DNA of 64,000 nucleotides from contig OZ025222.1 of NCBI GenBank assembly GCA_964019055.1, forward strand, positions 4,832,746 through 4,896,745, written 5' to 3'. The notes beneath the pieces are model-generated. The model worked only from the letters and a program-made list of their open reading frames with translations. It was not told the DNA's origin and made no database searches. Positions 39,836 through 49,221 of the stretch are shown piece after piece. This DNA is from Anthopleura xanthogrammica (taxonomy: Eukaryota > Cnidaria > Anthozoa > Actiniaria > Actiniidae). Position numbers and translations under genes: made by a program. Position 1 is the first letter of the stretch; each line of letters starts with the position of its first letter.

Positions 39836-40032
39836 TAGACCCCATCGGCTTGGGTGTAATGTTGTCCCATTTCAGACCACGTGTCATTCTCTTGAGATTA
39901 AGATTCTTTGTTTGAGTTGTATCCATATTCATGTATCTTCTCATGCGCAACCGTTAAACAATGAAATGATACTCTGGGGAATGACACGTGGTCTGAAATG
40001 GGACAACATTACACCCAAGCCGATGAGGTCTA
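39836..40032. mobile_element. 197-bp MITE with ~50-bp TIRs
   Basis: Starts TAGACCCCATCGGCTTGGGT and ends ACCCAAGCCGATGAGGTCTA; the arms continue through aatgttgtcccatttcagac. Each arm contains a CACGTG hexamer. It shares only the outer TAGACCYC with the MITEs at 2.6-3.1 kb. Confidence 0.9.
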
Positions 40033-41930
40033 TTGGAATCCAGTGGAAGAAGAGCGACTCTGTAGAATCCACTGTTAATTCTTTTTCATTTTTTATTCTA
40101 TTTGTGTTTCAATTAATGCCACCAATCTGATTCAGTAAAACAGTGTGACAAAGCTAGCTTTCATTATTGTCACCCGTTCTTGGCTGTTTAACTGACAAGT
40201 CAAACAGGTCAGTTATCATAATCTGCTCCCTTTTTTTTCTCTCCTTGTCAAACTGGAACGCCGCCATCTCATGGTGGCACGGGTACGGAGCACGTGTTCC
40301 GTCATTACGTTTACTGGTACCTGTCGTCACTCAGCCGTTACTGTTTCAGTTAAAACAATTGAAAGCAACGAAGCTTTATTCACCACAGGGTTACCAACGT
40401 GTGTATTTGCTTGATTGGTGGTGATTACAGTGTTTAAGGACTCGCTATCATTTGAGTGATTTGCTTGTTGATTCTCTCCTGTGAGCTTCGAGGTATTTTT
40501 CGGGTCATCCGGTTTTCCTAAATTCCAATTTCTAAATTCCAAGTCAATGACGTAAAGAGGGCCACATGTTAGTTAGTTGCTGGTTACCCGTCTCGTAAAG
40601 GAGATGTCATAAAGCAAACAAGGAGACGAAACAGGGATTAGTGTCCTGTAAAAACAGTCGGTATTACAAAGCAACGCCTGCTACCGTCGCATTGCCGCCA
40701 CCTCATTACTTTTTTCTACAAGTTCTTTAACAAAAAGCGGAAAACGAATTTTGGCGGATCCCCAACTCGTGTTTATATTAAAGTCAAAGAAAAACAAAAC
40801 TGCCACCAGGCTTGTTATTTAAAGAAAAGAGTATTGATGACTGACGTGTATAAAAAATTAATTTAAGTGGCAACGTTAGCATGTGACGCATTGGTAAACC
40901 ACCAGTCTATATTTTTTTTGCTCCAAAATTGATATATCTTATAGTTTTAAATGCAGAGATTAACGACTGTTTCTCTGATCCAGGCATGAGCACCCAACAA
41001 TTACCCAAACTAAGCTGAATTACGGCGTATATCAGTGTATATTCAAGTCACTAGCAATTGTATTGTATTTTGATTCACGTCCAGATACGGGATACCGATA
41101 ATATTCATCACTAATAAAGAACGTTCCATGGAATCAAAACTTGATAATTGACAATTTAGTCTCATGGGGAAAACGACTTGTTTGTTTGTTTGTTTGGTGT
41201 ACCATGCATTCACTCATGGAATTAAAACCTGGAACAATTAAAACCTCATCGCGCAGAATGGCCTTTGTTTAAGGGACACTTTGATTTTTTTTGGAATAAA
41301 TTAATTATAAAAATTCATCGAATTAAAAGCTCGATTATAAAAATTCATCGAATTAAAAGCTCGATTCCTATTGGCTATTGGGTATTCTGGATTTTCACGT
41401 CGGATTTCTGGATCATCAAGTAATTAACTAACAATGGATCAGTGAGCGGGAGCGAGCGGTTGTTGTCGAACTAATCAGCATAATCCTCTCAAAATAACTT
41501 TTAAAGTGACATTTCTTAGTTTTTCCAGAAGGTAGTAGGTTTTTTTCAGCCCTTTTTAGCAATTCAAGTATCATTTTAAAGTACATTTCAAGACCTACAA
41601 GAAGCCGTGTGTATGTTGTCGTTGCGTCTTTAAATTTAAGAGATACAGAGCCATGAATATAAGAGATTTGGGTTTTTCCCATAAAATACACTTGGAAGTC
41701 CCTAAGATTGTCATTGCAAAGGTAGTAGGTTTTTTTTAAGATTTAGGCAGAATAAAAAGCTCTATGTGACTGTTTGAAGCTTATAATCTTCCAAAAGCCG
41801 TATGTATGTCATGAATTTGTTTTTAAAGAAATGCTAAAAACCGCGTTGAAGCTGCACTGGTAACAGCGTTTCAGCCATTTTCTCTGTATTTGAATCTCCC
41901 GCCACTCATTAACTTCGCACTGGCCCATTG

Positions 41931-42301
41931 CACTCCAAGCTCTTAATTAGATGCAAAAACCTATTTGACCCCTCATTCTACGCGATGTGGAACAATTTAC
42001 CTGATTATATTAGGAAAGAGGACAATTTTAATAAGTTTAAAAGTCTTTTGAAGACTCATTATTTTAGAGAGGCATTTAGCAACTTAACTTAGTTTATTAT
42101 TTTTATTCGACTTGCTTTACTAGTATTTAGTAATATTTTTTTTTGTATATCTTATTTTTAAATTAAGGCTATGTATATTTTATATACTACCATAATTTGT
42201 ACATATAATTCTAAGTAGTTTTTATATATAATGTATTGTATTTTACCTCAAATGTTAAAATGCGCAATATAAGTATTAAATATTATTATTATCATTATTA
42301 C
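41931..42301 (+). mobile_element. 3' end of a non-LTR retrotransposon (LINE)
   Basis: 41931-42092 is open to TAG and encodes the typical end of CR1/L2-like reverse-transcriptase proteins (MWNNLPDYIRKEDNFNKFK, then SLLKTHYFREAF). A short AT-rich 3' UTR follows, with aaatgcgcaatataag and an (ATT)n tail. 5'-truncated, as is usual for LINE insertions. Its tail resembles that of the SINE at 31388-31840. Confidence 0.8.
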
Positions 42302-42717
42302 TCAGTTTTCACTCAGCCTGGTTTATCAGGGCATGCGTGACAGTATTTTTCATTGCCCTCTTGCCCCTAGAGCCTGTCACTCTTACTGCAATAAATATTT
42401 TCTGAATAGTAAACATAGTGCATTGTGGTCTAGCTCTGGTACAAACATATTTTTTGTTCACTATGCCTTATATGGTGTCGTTCAATAAAGCTAAACCATA
42501 ATGCGTCAAGTTTGACGAGCTCAGAAGAGCTCTAATATCGATGACTTGCCACGGAAGTACGAATGACAACCGGGGACCTGGGGTCGTGCAAACCTGGGGG
42601 AAAAACGATGACAATTCCATGTCAGTTGCTTTTCGAATCAATACTAATTCATTATTGTCATCATTACAGTTCTCGTATATCAATTTTTCACGATACGATT
42701 AGAAATTTTAAAAAAAA

Positions 42718-42766
42718 ACTTGGACAACCCGGGTATCGATCCTTTCGCATGCCAAGCCCATTTTGA
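42718..42766 (-). pseudogene. tRNA-Ala relic
   Basis: On the minus strand the 3' half of a tRNA-Ala is visible (T arm region gatcgatacccggg, then acceptor), but the D arm and 5' acceptor are scrambled. It lies ~130 bp upstream of, and divergent from, the split U5 gene, as another tRNA-Ala relic does for the U5 gene at 59.5 kb. Confidence 0.6.
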
Positions 42767-42840
42767 GGCAATGCGCATGCGTCTTAGCTATTGCCCAAAG
42801 GTAACGATGCATGCCTTTTGTTCAAAAGGGCAACATCAGA

Positions 42841-42873
42841 CATCCCAGACGTCAAAGAATTTTTCAACGGTAG
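42841..42873 (+). promoter_or_regulatory. Candidate snRNA proximal sequence element
   Basis: catcccagacgtcaaagaat and the following ttttcaacggtag are conserved at the same distance (-57 to -25) upstream of the U5 gene on the minus strand at 59485-59606, where surrounding DNA differs more. This is the usual place for the PSE of snRNA genes. Confidence 0.65.
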
Positions 42874-42937
42874 ACCTTTTTCTGCGATCCATCTTTCATC
42901 ACTCTGGTTTCCCTTCAGATCGCATAAATCTTTCGCC

Positions 42938-42952
42938 TTTTACTAAAGATTT
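42938..42952 (+). repeat. Left 15-bp target-site duplication of the LINE
   Basis: TTTTACTAAAGATTT, identical to 47733-47747; corresponds to U5 nucleotides 41-55. Confidence 0.95.
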
Positions 42953-43005
42953 TTTTCACAAATCTTCCAAAAGTCAAATTAGCGCTTAGGTCATCAGCGG
43001 ACAAA

Positions 43006-44121
43006 ATGACCTATGCCGCAGCCGTGGGAGGCTTTGGCCGTCCTGTAAGACCCAGAGAAGAAAGGATAAAAATGCCCACCACAGTCATGATTCGCGGCGG
43101 TTCCGGTCGCGATCTCCAAATGGCTTCCGTGCTCGATGCAGTAAAAAAGGTCTGTAAACGTGATGAGATACTGTGCGTCCAGCCCATGGGGAAAACAGTG
43201 AGCAGAATCACTCTCTCCAATGAGAATGCGAAGGAGAAACTGCTCAACCATGGGCTGATAGTGGAAAATGTTGTAATGTCCCTCCACGACGTTGAAAAGT
43301 ACAACGTAGAGATCCGCGTTTCCTTCGCTCCCTACGACACTCCTTTTGAGCGCCTCAAACGACTGCTTGCTGAATACGGGAAAGTCACCGACATTCGCCG
43401 AGAGGTGTACAGGGACGAGCCCAAAATAGCGACTGGCACTCTCCTGGTGAAAATGCTGGAGCTCACTAAAAGCATTCCCCGAAGTCTTCGCCTCGGTGGA
43501 CACACGATACAAATAGCGTACAGAGGCCAAGTCCCTCAGTGTTTTAAATGCGGCGAACAAGGCCACCGTGCAGTCACATGTACGAATGGTTTCAAATGCT
43601 TCCAGTGTGGGGAGTTTGGCCATGTACGCGCCGATTGCAACCGTTGTGCAGAGTGCAATGAGCGTCACCCAGGAGACATGCCGTGTAGGATGGAAAGAGA
43701 CGACAACGAAGAAGACGACAGTAGTGAGGAGGAAGAACAAAGTAGTGAAGTCGAACAAGAAGGAACAGACGAAACTCAACACTCTATCTGTACCAACAAT
43801 ACACAATCTTCCCCCCTCGAGTCAGAAAATACTCCGGCCCTCTTCACTGACACGCCAACGAATACCGACACCGAAGAATTAATGGTTCAAGCGGCCGATC
43901 ACGCTCTGACAACCATTATAGAAGCCGGACGAAACCAGCCTCAAACTCCGCCTGGTTCTACCTCCTCAATCCCGTCGAAAGAGCCCGGGAAAAGACCAGC
44001 GGAAGGAGACACTAGCGACCCTGCCACGGAAAATAACCACTCCAAAAGACCCAAGCAAAATTCGAAATCAAAATCAAAGAAAACTAATTGCGAAAGAGAA
44101 GGCCCTCGCCCCCGCTCTTAA
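43006..44121 (+). CDS. LINE ORF1 protein, nucleic-acid binding, 371 aa
   Basis: ATG at 43006 opens a frame to TAA at 44119-44121. Residues ~20-170 resemble the RRM-like part of Tx1-clade ORF1 proteins (VEIRVSFAPYDTPFERLKRL, then IQIAYRGQVPQCFKCG). Three zinc knuckles follow at about residues 179-226: CFKCGEQGHRAVTC, CFQCGEFGHVRADC and a variant CAECNERHPGDMPC. The tail is acidic, then Ser/Lys-rich. Known role in the family: RNA-binding chaperone that packages the element's own RNA. Forty-one bases separate it from ORF2. The long minus-strand frame over it is a shadow. Confidence 0.92.
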   Translation: MTYAAAVGGFGRPVRPREERIKMPTTVMIRGGSGRDLQMASVLDAVKKVCKRDEILCVQPMGKTVSRITLSNENAKEKLLNHGLIVENVVMSLHDVEKYNVEIRVSFAPYDTPFERLKRLLAEYGKVTDIRREVYRDEPKIATGTLLVKMLELTKSIPRSLRLGGHTIQIAYRGQVPQCFKCGEQGHRAVTCTNGFKCFQCGEFGHVRADCNRCAECNERHPGDMPCRMERDDNEEDDSSEEEEQSSEVEQEGTDETQHSICTNNTQSSPLESENTPALFTDTPTNTDTEELMVQAADHALTTIIEAGRNQPQTPPGSTSSIPSKEPGKRPAEGDTSDPATENNHSKRPKQNSKSKSKKTNCEREGPRPRS

Positions 44122-44162
44122 AAGTTTATTGAGACACATCACACCTTTGACCCGGACCAACC

Positions 44163-47100
44163 ATGGCAGTCTCAATTTCTTCACTTAACGTTAATGGGCT
44201 TAGAGACCCAATCTACAGATCCCGCGTTTTTAAATACATGAAGGATAATAAACACGATATTATACTTCTGCAAGAGACTCACACAACGACAAAGGATGAA
44301 TTTCTCAAATGGGGAAAAGAATGGTCGGGGAGAACATTCTGGTGTTCGGGTACACACAAGAGCAGAGGAGTTGGTATCCTTATCTCTCCCTTGTGCTCGA
44401 ATATCACGAATATCCACTTTTCTACGGATTTTGATGGTCGAATAGTCGTCCTCAACTGCACAATCAACGCGGAACCGATGCGAATAATCAACGTCTACAC
44501 GCCAACAGATGGCAGCGAGAGAATAGATTTCTTCCAAAACTTCAACACCTATCTAAACACATCAAGGAAACTCATTATCGGCGGCGACTTCAATTGCGTT
44601 TGCGACGCCTCGAAAGACAAAAGAGGTGGCAGTAGAGACACCGGCACTACAGGCTCAAACCACCTTAGAAACATCTTACAACAGCACGATTTGGTCGACG
44701 TGTGGAGAATACAGCACCCTTTCGACCACGAATTTACTTGGAGAACGGCAGACAACAAAATCGCCTGTCGCATTGACAAGTTTTATGTCAGTCGTCACCT
44801 TGTCAACAACACCGCGTCATTCACTCTCAGCTCCAGGATCATTCCATGTCATCTGTCCGATCACGACGAGATAACTCTCAAGCTAGAAATTCAGAACGCA
44901 GATCCAACCGGGCCGGGGATTTGGAAGTTGAACTCGACTCTCCTCGAAGATGCTCGGTACATCAAGAGCATCGTTTCCTTTTGGAAATATTGGCAATCGA
45001 GGAAAGCCGAGTTTAATGACCCACGTGTGTGGTGGGATGAAGGGAAAACCCGCATCAAGAACATGTCAGTTGATTTTTCCAAGAAGAGGCGGATCACGCA
45101 ATCCCAACAAAAGAACCGCCTCATTAACGAATACCGCAGAGTTGTTCAAACAAACGATCCAGACAAAGCACCGGAAATTCAAGCCTTAAAAAGCCAGCTC
45201 AAAGATATTGAAGTCCGAGAAAATGAAGGGTCTAAAATCAGAAGTAAAGCCAAATGGATCCAGAATGGCGAAAAAGCTTCATCCTTCTTTTTTCAGCGAG
45301 AAAGAAAACGTGCGTTGAAAAAACAGTTTTCGGCATTAAAAAAGCCTGATGGTACTCGCGTGACGTCCCTTCCAGACATCATGACAGAGCAAGTGCGGTT
45401 TTACAAAGAACTGTACTCGAAAGGCGACACCGACGAGACCGCCCAGGCAGAAATATTAGATCTGATTTCTAGCCAAATTAGCCAGCCTAAAAGTGATCAA
45501 CTGGAAAGCCCCCTGGCTGAACCCGAACTCCTCGGGGCTTTAAAGTCTATGGGAAACCACAAGTCTCCTGGTACCGATGGTCTCCCAAAGGAATTTTACC
45601 TAACCTTTTGGGACCTGTTAAAGGACGACCTTCTAGAAATTCTGAACTTTTGTCTTAACTCAGGCACATTGTGTCTCAGTCAACGAAGAGGCGCGATAAC
45701 ACTGTTATTTAAGAAAGACGATAAGGAATTATTAAAGAACTGGCGCCCAATCTCTCTCCTCAATACTGATTACAAACTCCTGGCAAAAGCCCTCGCAAAC
45801 CGTCTACGAAAGGTACTGCACCTTTTGATACACCCCAACCAAGTCTGCTCCGTGCCCGACCGCTGCATCGATGAACATTGTTCCCTCCTCCGTGACATTT
45901 GCGATTATGCAAACTCCAAAAATTTGGGGTGTGCCCTTGTCAGCCTGGACCAAGAGAAAGCGTTTGACCGGGTGGACTGGGGCTTCCTGGATAAAGTCCT
46001 CGCTGCTATGAACTTTGGTCCTGCCTTCCGCTCTTATATCAGGTGTCTCTACACAGATATCCAGAGCGCGATCCTGTCCAACGGCTTTATAACAGAATTC
46101 TTCAATCTCGAAAGAGGTGTCCGACAGGGCTGCCCTCTTTCCCCTCTGCTGTTCATCCTAGTTGCTGAAACGTTCGGTCTGGCGATCCGTGCGTCGCCCC
46201 AAATTTGTGGGTTGAAACTCCCTGGAGGTCCCGAAGTAAAGGTATGCCAATACGCAGACGACACCACAGTCGTGTGCACCAACTCTTACGGCATCCATGC
46301 CACAAGCGAAGTCTTCGAAAGATACGCCCGAGCTAGCGGCGCTAAGCTCAATGGAAGCAAGTGCGAGGGCTTGTGGCTGGGTCGTTGGGTTGGTCGTACC
46401 GACACGCCCTGCGGCTTCAAATGGTCGTGCGAAAGTCTCAAGATTCTTGGGTTGCGATTTGGAAACGGCGACACAACGAACGCCAACTGGATCGCAGTCC
46501 AAGAAAAGTTCCAGAAAGTCTTAAATCTGTGGAAGACCCGATTCCTAACGCTACACGGCAAGGCCTTGATAATCAACATGCTGGCCGCTTCTAAGGTATG
46601 GTACACCGCTAAAATCTACCCTCCACCGCCGGCCATCTTAGACTCGCTAGAGAAGATCAAGTGGAAATTCCTGTGGCCCTCTGGTCCCGAGCTAGTCCGC
46701 CGAGAAACCATGGTTCAGTCTCGCGACTCCGGTGGCCAGGCGGTGGTCGATATCAAGCTTAAATGCCAGGCACTCCTCATGACCTGGTTGTGGAGGATGA
46801 TCGAAGGAAAAGAAAGAATAGCCAACTGTTTTACTCTATATTATATCGGTAGACAGCTTGGCTTTAACAACAACTTGAGACCAAATGCTAGCCTCCCAAA
46901 TGTCTTTTACAAGAAAGTCGTCACATCCTACAGGAAATTTAGAACACTATCAGTCCCCAAACACAACTGCCAAACCTTGTACCAAGCAGCGGTCTCGTCC
47001 TGGCTGAGCCCAGCCCGCCCTAGATGTGTCGACGCGTGGAGACCCCTCCTCACGAGCCAGGTGCAGTGGGAGCAGGTGTGGAAAGCTAGCCACCACAAGC

Positions 47101-47627
47101 TAGCTGACCCATCTATGGCCGACTTCAACTGGCGAGTAATACACAGAGTCATCCCGGTCTTCTCCCGTCTGAGACAGTGGGGGATGCTTGTCTCGGAGAA
47201 ATGCCGACGCTGTGGCCAACGAGAATCATTGGAACACGCCCTACTCGAGTGCCCTTCAGTGCGGGACCTGTGGTCACTGGTTCGCCTCCTCTCCCGCCGT
47301 ATAGGGGGCGGAAACTATGATATTAACCTCGACAACCACACCGTACTGCTGGGCAGCCTCCCTCCAAATGCCAATGCCCCCCAGAACGACCTCATCAAGT
47401 TCCTGATTGACGCTGCACGATTAACATGCTGGAAAGACAGAGTCTCCAAATCTTTCCAAAAGAACACTCCAATAGATTTAGTAGCGTACTTTAAATCGTT
47501 TGTTATGCTCAGATTAAGGTGCGAATGGTCCCTGTGCGAACAGGAGGAAGATTTCCTGTCCACATGGGGAATCAATAGTGTACTATCCTCAGTTCAAAAT
47601 AAGAAATTGGTAATCCACCTCAAATAA
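44163..47627 (+). CDS. LINE ORF2: endonuclease and reverse transcriptase, 1154 aa
   Basis: ATG in good context (accATGg) to TAA at 47625-47627. An N-terminal APE-type endonuclease has NVNGLRD (N9-N11), LLQETH (E38), GGDFN (~140) and SDHDE (~234), all expected catalytic positions. Reverse transcriptase follows: KSPGTDGLPKEFY, NWRPISLLNTDYKLLAKAL, SLDQEKAFDRVDW, GVRQGCPLSPLLF and YADD (~697). A C-terminal zinc finger CRRCGQ...EHALLEC lies near 1014-1030. No stop or frameshift. By family knowledge it nicks target DNA and primes reverse transcription there; the endonuclease presumably chose the U5 loop 1 site. Classed as L1/Tx1 on motif spelling, not a tree. Confidence 0.95.
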   Translation: MAVSISSLNVNGLRDPIYRSRVFKYMKDNKHDIILLQETHTTTKDEFLKWGKEWSGRTFWCSGTHKSRGVGILISPLCSNITNIHFSTDFDGRIVVLNCTINAEPMRIINVYTPTDGSERIDFFQNFNTYLNTSRKLIIGGDFNCVCDASKDKRGGSRDTGTTGSNHLRNILQQHDLVDVWRIQHPFDHEFTWRTADNKIACRIDKFYVSRHLVNNTASFTLSSRIIPCHLSDHDEITLKLEIQNADPTGPGIWKLNSTLLEDARYIKSIVSFWKYWQSRKAEFNDPRVWWDEGKTRIKNMSVDFSKKRRITQSQQKNRLINEYRRVVQTNDPDKAPEIQALKSQLKDIEVRENEGSKIRSKAKWIQNGEKASSFFFQRERKRALKKQFSALKKPDGTRVTSLPDIMTEQVRFYKELYSKGDTDETAQAEILDLISSQISQPKSDQLESPLAEPELLGALKSMGNHKSPGTDGLPKEFYLTFWDLLKDDLLEILNFCLNSGTLCLSQRRGAITLLFKKDDKELLKNWRPISLLNTDYKLLAKALANRLRKVLHLLIHPNQVCSVPDRCIDEHCSLLRDICDYANSKNLGCALVSLDQEKAFDRVDWGFLDKVLAAMNFGPAFRSYIRCLYTDIQSAILSNGFITEFFNLERGVRQGCPLSPLLFILVAETFGLAIRASPQICGLKLPGGPEVKVCQYADDTTVVCTNSYGIHATSEVFERYARASGAKLNGSKCEGLWLGRWVGRTDTPCGFKWSCESLKILGLRFGNGDTTNANWIAVQEKFQKVLNLWKTRFLTLHGKALIINMLAASKVWYTAKIYPPPPAILDSLEKIKWKFLWPSGPELVRRETMVQSRDSGGQAVVDIKLKCQALLMTWLWRMIEGKERIANCFTLYYIGRQLGFNNNLRPNASLPNVFYKKVVTSYRKFRTLSVPKHNCQTLYQAAVSSWLSPARPRCVDAWRPLLTSQVQWEQVWKASHHKLADPSMADFNWRVIHRVIPVFSRLRQWGMLVSEKCRRCGQRESLEHALLECPSVRDLWSLVRLLSRRIGGGNYDINLDNHTVLLGSLPPNANAPQNDLIKFLIDAARLTCWKDRVSKSFQKNTPIDLVAYFKSFVMLRLRCEWSLCEQEEDFLSTWGINSVLSSVQNKKLVIHLK

Positions 47628-47732
47628 GTTAGTTTGAAATCACAGCATTTCACAGTCTACATTTGTAATTATACATGGTGAAAGTTTGTAAATAAAGTCG
47701 CCCTTCGGGGTTATAACAAAAAAAAAAAAAAA

Positions 47733-47747
47733 TTTTACTAAAGATTT
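47733..47747 (+). repeat. Right 15-bp target-site duplication of the LINE
   Basis: TTTTACTAAAGATTT directly after the poly-A tail; U5 continues with ccgtggagggg. Confidence 0.95.
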
Positions 47748-47814
47748 CCGTGGAGGGGAACAACTCAATGAGTCAATAGGCTAATTTTTTATCGCCCTGC
47801 CTTAGTGGCGGGGC

Positions 47815-48484
47815 ATAATATATATAACAAAAAATGGTATTCTAGCTTCCTGCTTTTGGTAAACTGATTTAGTCTTTCTTTGCTTCACTTTCCATGCATC
47901 ATTTTACTGGTCAAACACAAGGCAAAGCTTTCAGTCAGGTCGAGGCTGCAATGTTCAAATTTTAATAATCTGATCGAATGCTTTGTCTGTGACCGGTGAA
48001 CGGCCGATGTATGGAAAATGGTGAATCCTTTGGCCTTTTTAGTTTTTGAACGATTAATTAAGGAGACTCCCGTCTCGTTGTTTTCGACTTTGTAGACTTG
48101 AACACTTTGGAAGATACTAGGGACCTTTATAAGCACCAGGACGGGAGGACGACAAAGGCGACGACAATTCCGAGAAAGGACTGCGTCGAGAACGCCGTCG
48201 GTCCTCACACGACGTAACTCAAGGTTTAAGATCTACGACGGGAGCGAGGACGGCGACGGCAGACGATGACGCAAGCACGTTTTCAAAACGGTTCTTCGTG
48301 CATGCGCTGTCGTCCTTCCTGTTGCCGTCTATGCTAGCATTATCAAGATGATTCTGGATCCAACCAAAAAAAAAACAAAACAAGCAGCGCAATCATTGTG
48401 AATTTTTTTTGGAACACAAGAAAAAGTAAAATAAAAATTCAGAGTAAAATAACTCATCAGGTGCTGAGGTGATATAAACAAGCT
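47815..48484. other. Intergenic, U5 to tRNA-Ala
   Basis: No gene recognised. 48120-48320 is rich in gacgacg/gacggcg and contains a weak inverted pair (gacgcaagcacg / cgtgcatgcgctgtc). From about 48345 the sequence resembles 49040 onward (tggatccaa, ggaacacaagaaaa), the 3' flank shared by the two tRNA-Ala genes. Confidence 0.5.
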
Positions 48485-48557
48485 TGGAGAACCCGGGCAT
48501 CGATCCCGGTACCTCTCGCATGCAAAGCGAGCGCTCTACCATTTGAGCTAGTCCCCC
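48485..48557 (-). tRNA. tRNA-Ala (anticodon UGC)
   Basis: 73 nt folding into a full cloverleaf on the minus strand: acceptor GGGGGAC/GTTCTCC, D arm GCTC/GAGC, anticodon stem CTCGC/GCGAG with loop TTTGCAT, T arm CCGGG/CCCGG. Position 3:70 is G-U, the key alanine identity element, and the discriminator is A. A and B boxes (TAGCTCAAATGG, GATCGATGC) are intact. T-rich DNA ~45 nt downstream could terminate transcription. Confidence 0.95.
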
Positions 48558-49148
48558 ATATGCATACGATAGGCTCGATTTTCATTCGTATAGAGCTATT
48601 TCAGAAAAGGTTGGTGAAGGGATTTCTTGCATGCTATATGTTGCATGTTGTATGTTGCTTACCAAGCTTGAAATGTTTTATATTCACATGTAAATAATTT
48701 TAGAACCGAAGAAAATATGCTGAAAAAACCTGCAGACAAAATTTGGTCAAATTCCACATCGTTTTGATCTCTCGCTGATTGCATTCACTTTACCCATAGT
48801 ACATTTCAGGCTTGGTATACAACATGCAACAAACAACAAAACCTTCACCAACCTTTTTCTTTAAAAAACGTTTTATACAGCCATATAGGTAGTATTGTTT
48901 GATTGTAGATCTCTAGATCTATAAGCACATTAGCACGTCATTTGATAGAAAATATGAGGGCAAATGTATGATATTATCCCATCAGAACCGAAGTTCGGGC
49001 TTTAAAAAAAACAATTTCAGGAACCCGTGACAAAGCATTCCAGACGATACTGGATCCAAAGACACACTGCAGTTCGTTTTATATTTGGGAACACAAGAAA
49101 ATGTAAGATAAAAAAATTCACCAGTTGGTGATGTGAGACGGAGTAACT
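48558..49148. other. Spacer between tRNA-Ala genes
   Basis: ~590 bp of AT-rich DNA without a gene. The last ~110 bp is homologous to the 3' flank of the first tRNA-Ala. Confidence 0.6.
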
Positions 49149-49221
49149 TGGAGAACCCGGGTATCGATCTCGGTACCTCTCGCATGCTAAGCGAGCGCTC
49201 TACCATTTGAGCTAGTCCCCC
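49149..49221 (-). tRNA. tRNA-Ala (anticodon AGC)
   Basis: 73 nt nearly identical to the tRNA-Ala at 48485, with anticodon loop TTAGCAT (AGC), the G3-U70 pair and intact A/B boxes. One T-stem pair is an A-C mismatch (CCGAG/CCCGG), so function is likely but less certain. A run of T on the minus strand ~35 nt downstream (near 49111-49117) fits a polymerase III terminator. Confidence 0.88.

Larger units (their letters stand above)
38311..41930. other. Intergenic downstream of Myc
   Basis: No gene recognised. Contains the Myc 3' UTR, a foldback (39031-39375), a ~57-bp triplication (39430-39590), a MITE (39836-40032), and a short duplication aaaattcatcgaattaaaag at 41310 and 41337. Short frames at 39133, 39804 and 40167 coincide with these repeats. 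Confidence 0.5.
42953..47732 (+). mobile_element. Tx1/L1-type LINE, 4.78 kb, apparently full length, inserted in U5
   Basis: Short 5' leader (53 bp), ORF1 (43006-44121), ORF2 (44163-47627), 3' UTR with AATAAA at 47691-47696, and a 15-A tail ending at 47732. A perfect 15-bp target duplication flanks it. ORF1 with CCHC knuckles plus an APE endonuclease/RT ORF2 is the layout of the Tx1 branch of L1, which includes families that insert only into snRNA, 5S or tRNA genes or microsatellites. Both frames are open, so it may be competent or very recent. Whether it targets U5 specifically needs more copies. Confidence 0.93.
42898..47814 (+). pseudogene. U5 snRNA gene split by a LINE in loop 1
   Basis: The 5' part (42898-42952) and 3' part (47748-47814) add to 122 nt, the length of the intact copy at 59485-59606. 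The sequence has the U5 hallmarks: ctctggtttcccttcagatc, loop 1 cgccttttactaaag, the second strand of stem 1 gatttccgtggagggg, an AATTTTTT Sm site and a perfect 3' terminal hairpin gccctgcc...ggcggggc. A 4780-bp LINE separates the halves and duplicates TTTTACTAAAGATTT. Before insertion this was probably functional: loop 1 is perfect and the upstream element is kept. Now it cannot make U5. Confidence 0.92.

Noticed and set aside
42994..43806. 270-codon minus-strand frame
   Set aside because: Shadow of LINE ORF1, whose zinc knuckles and position define the real strand.
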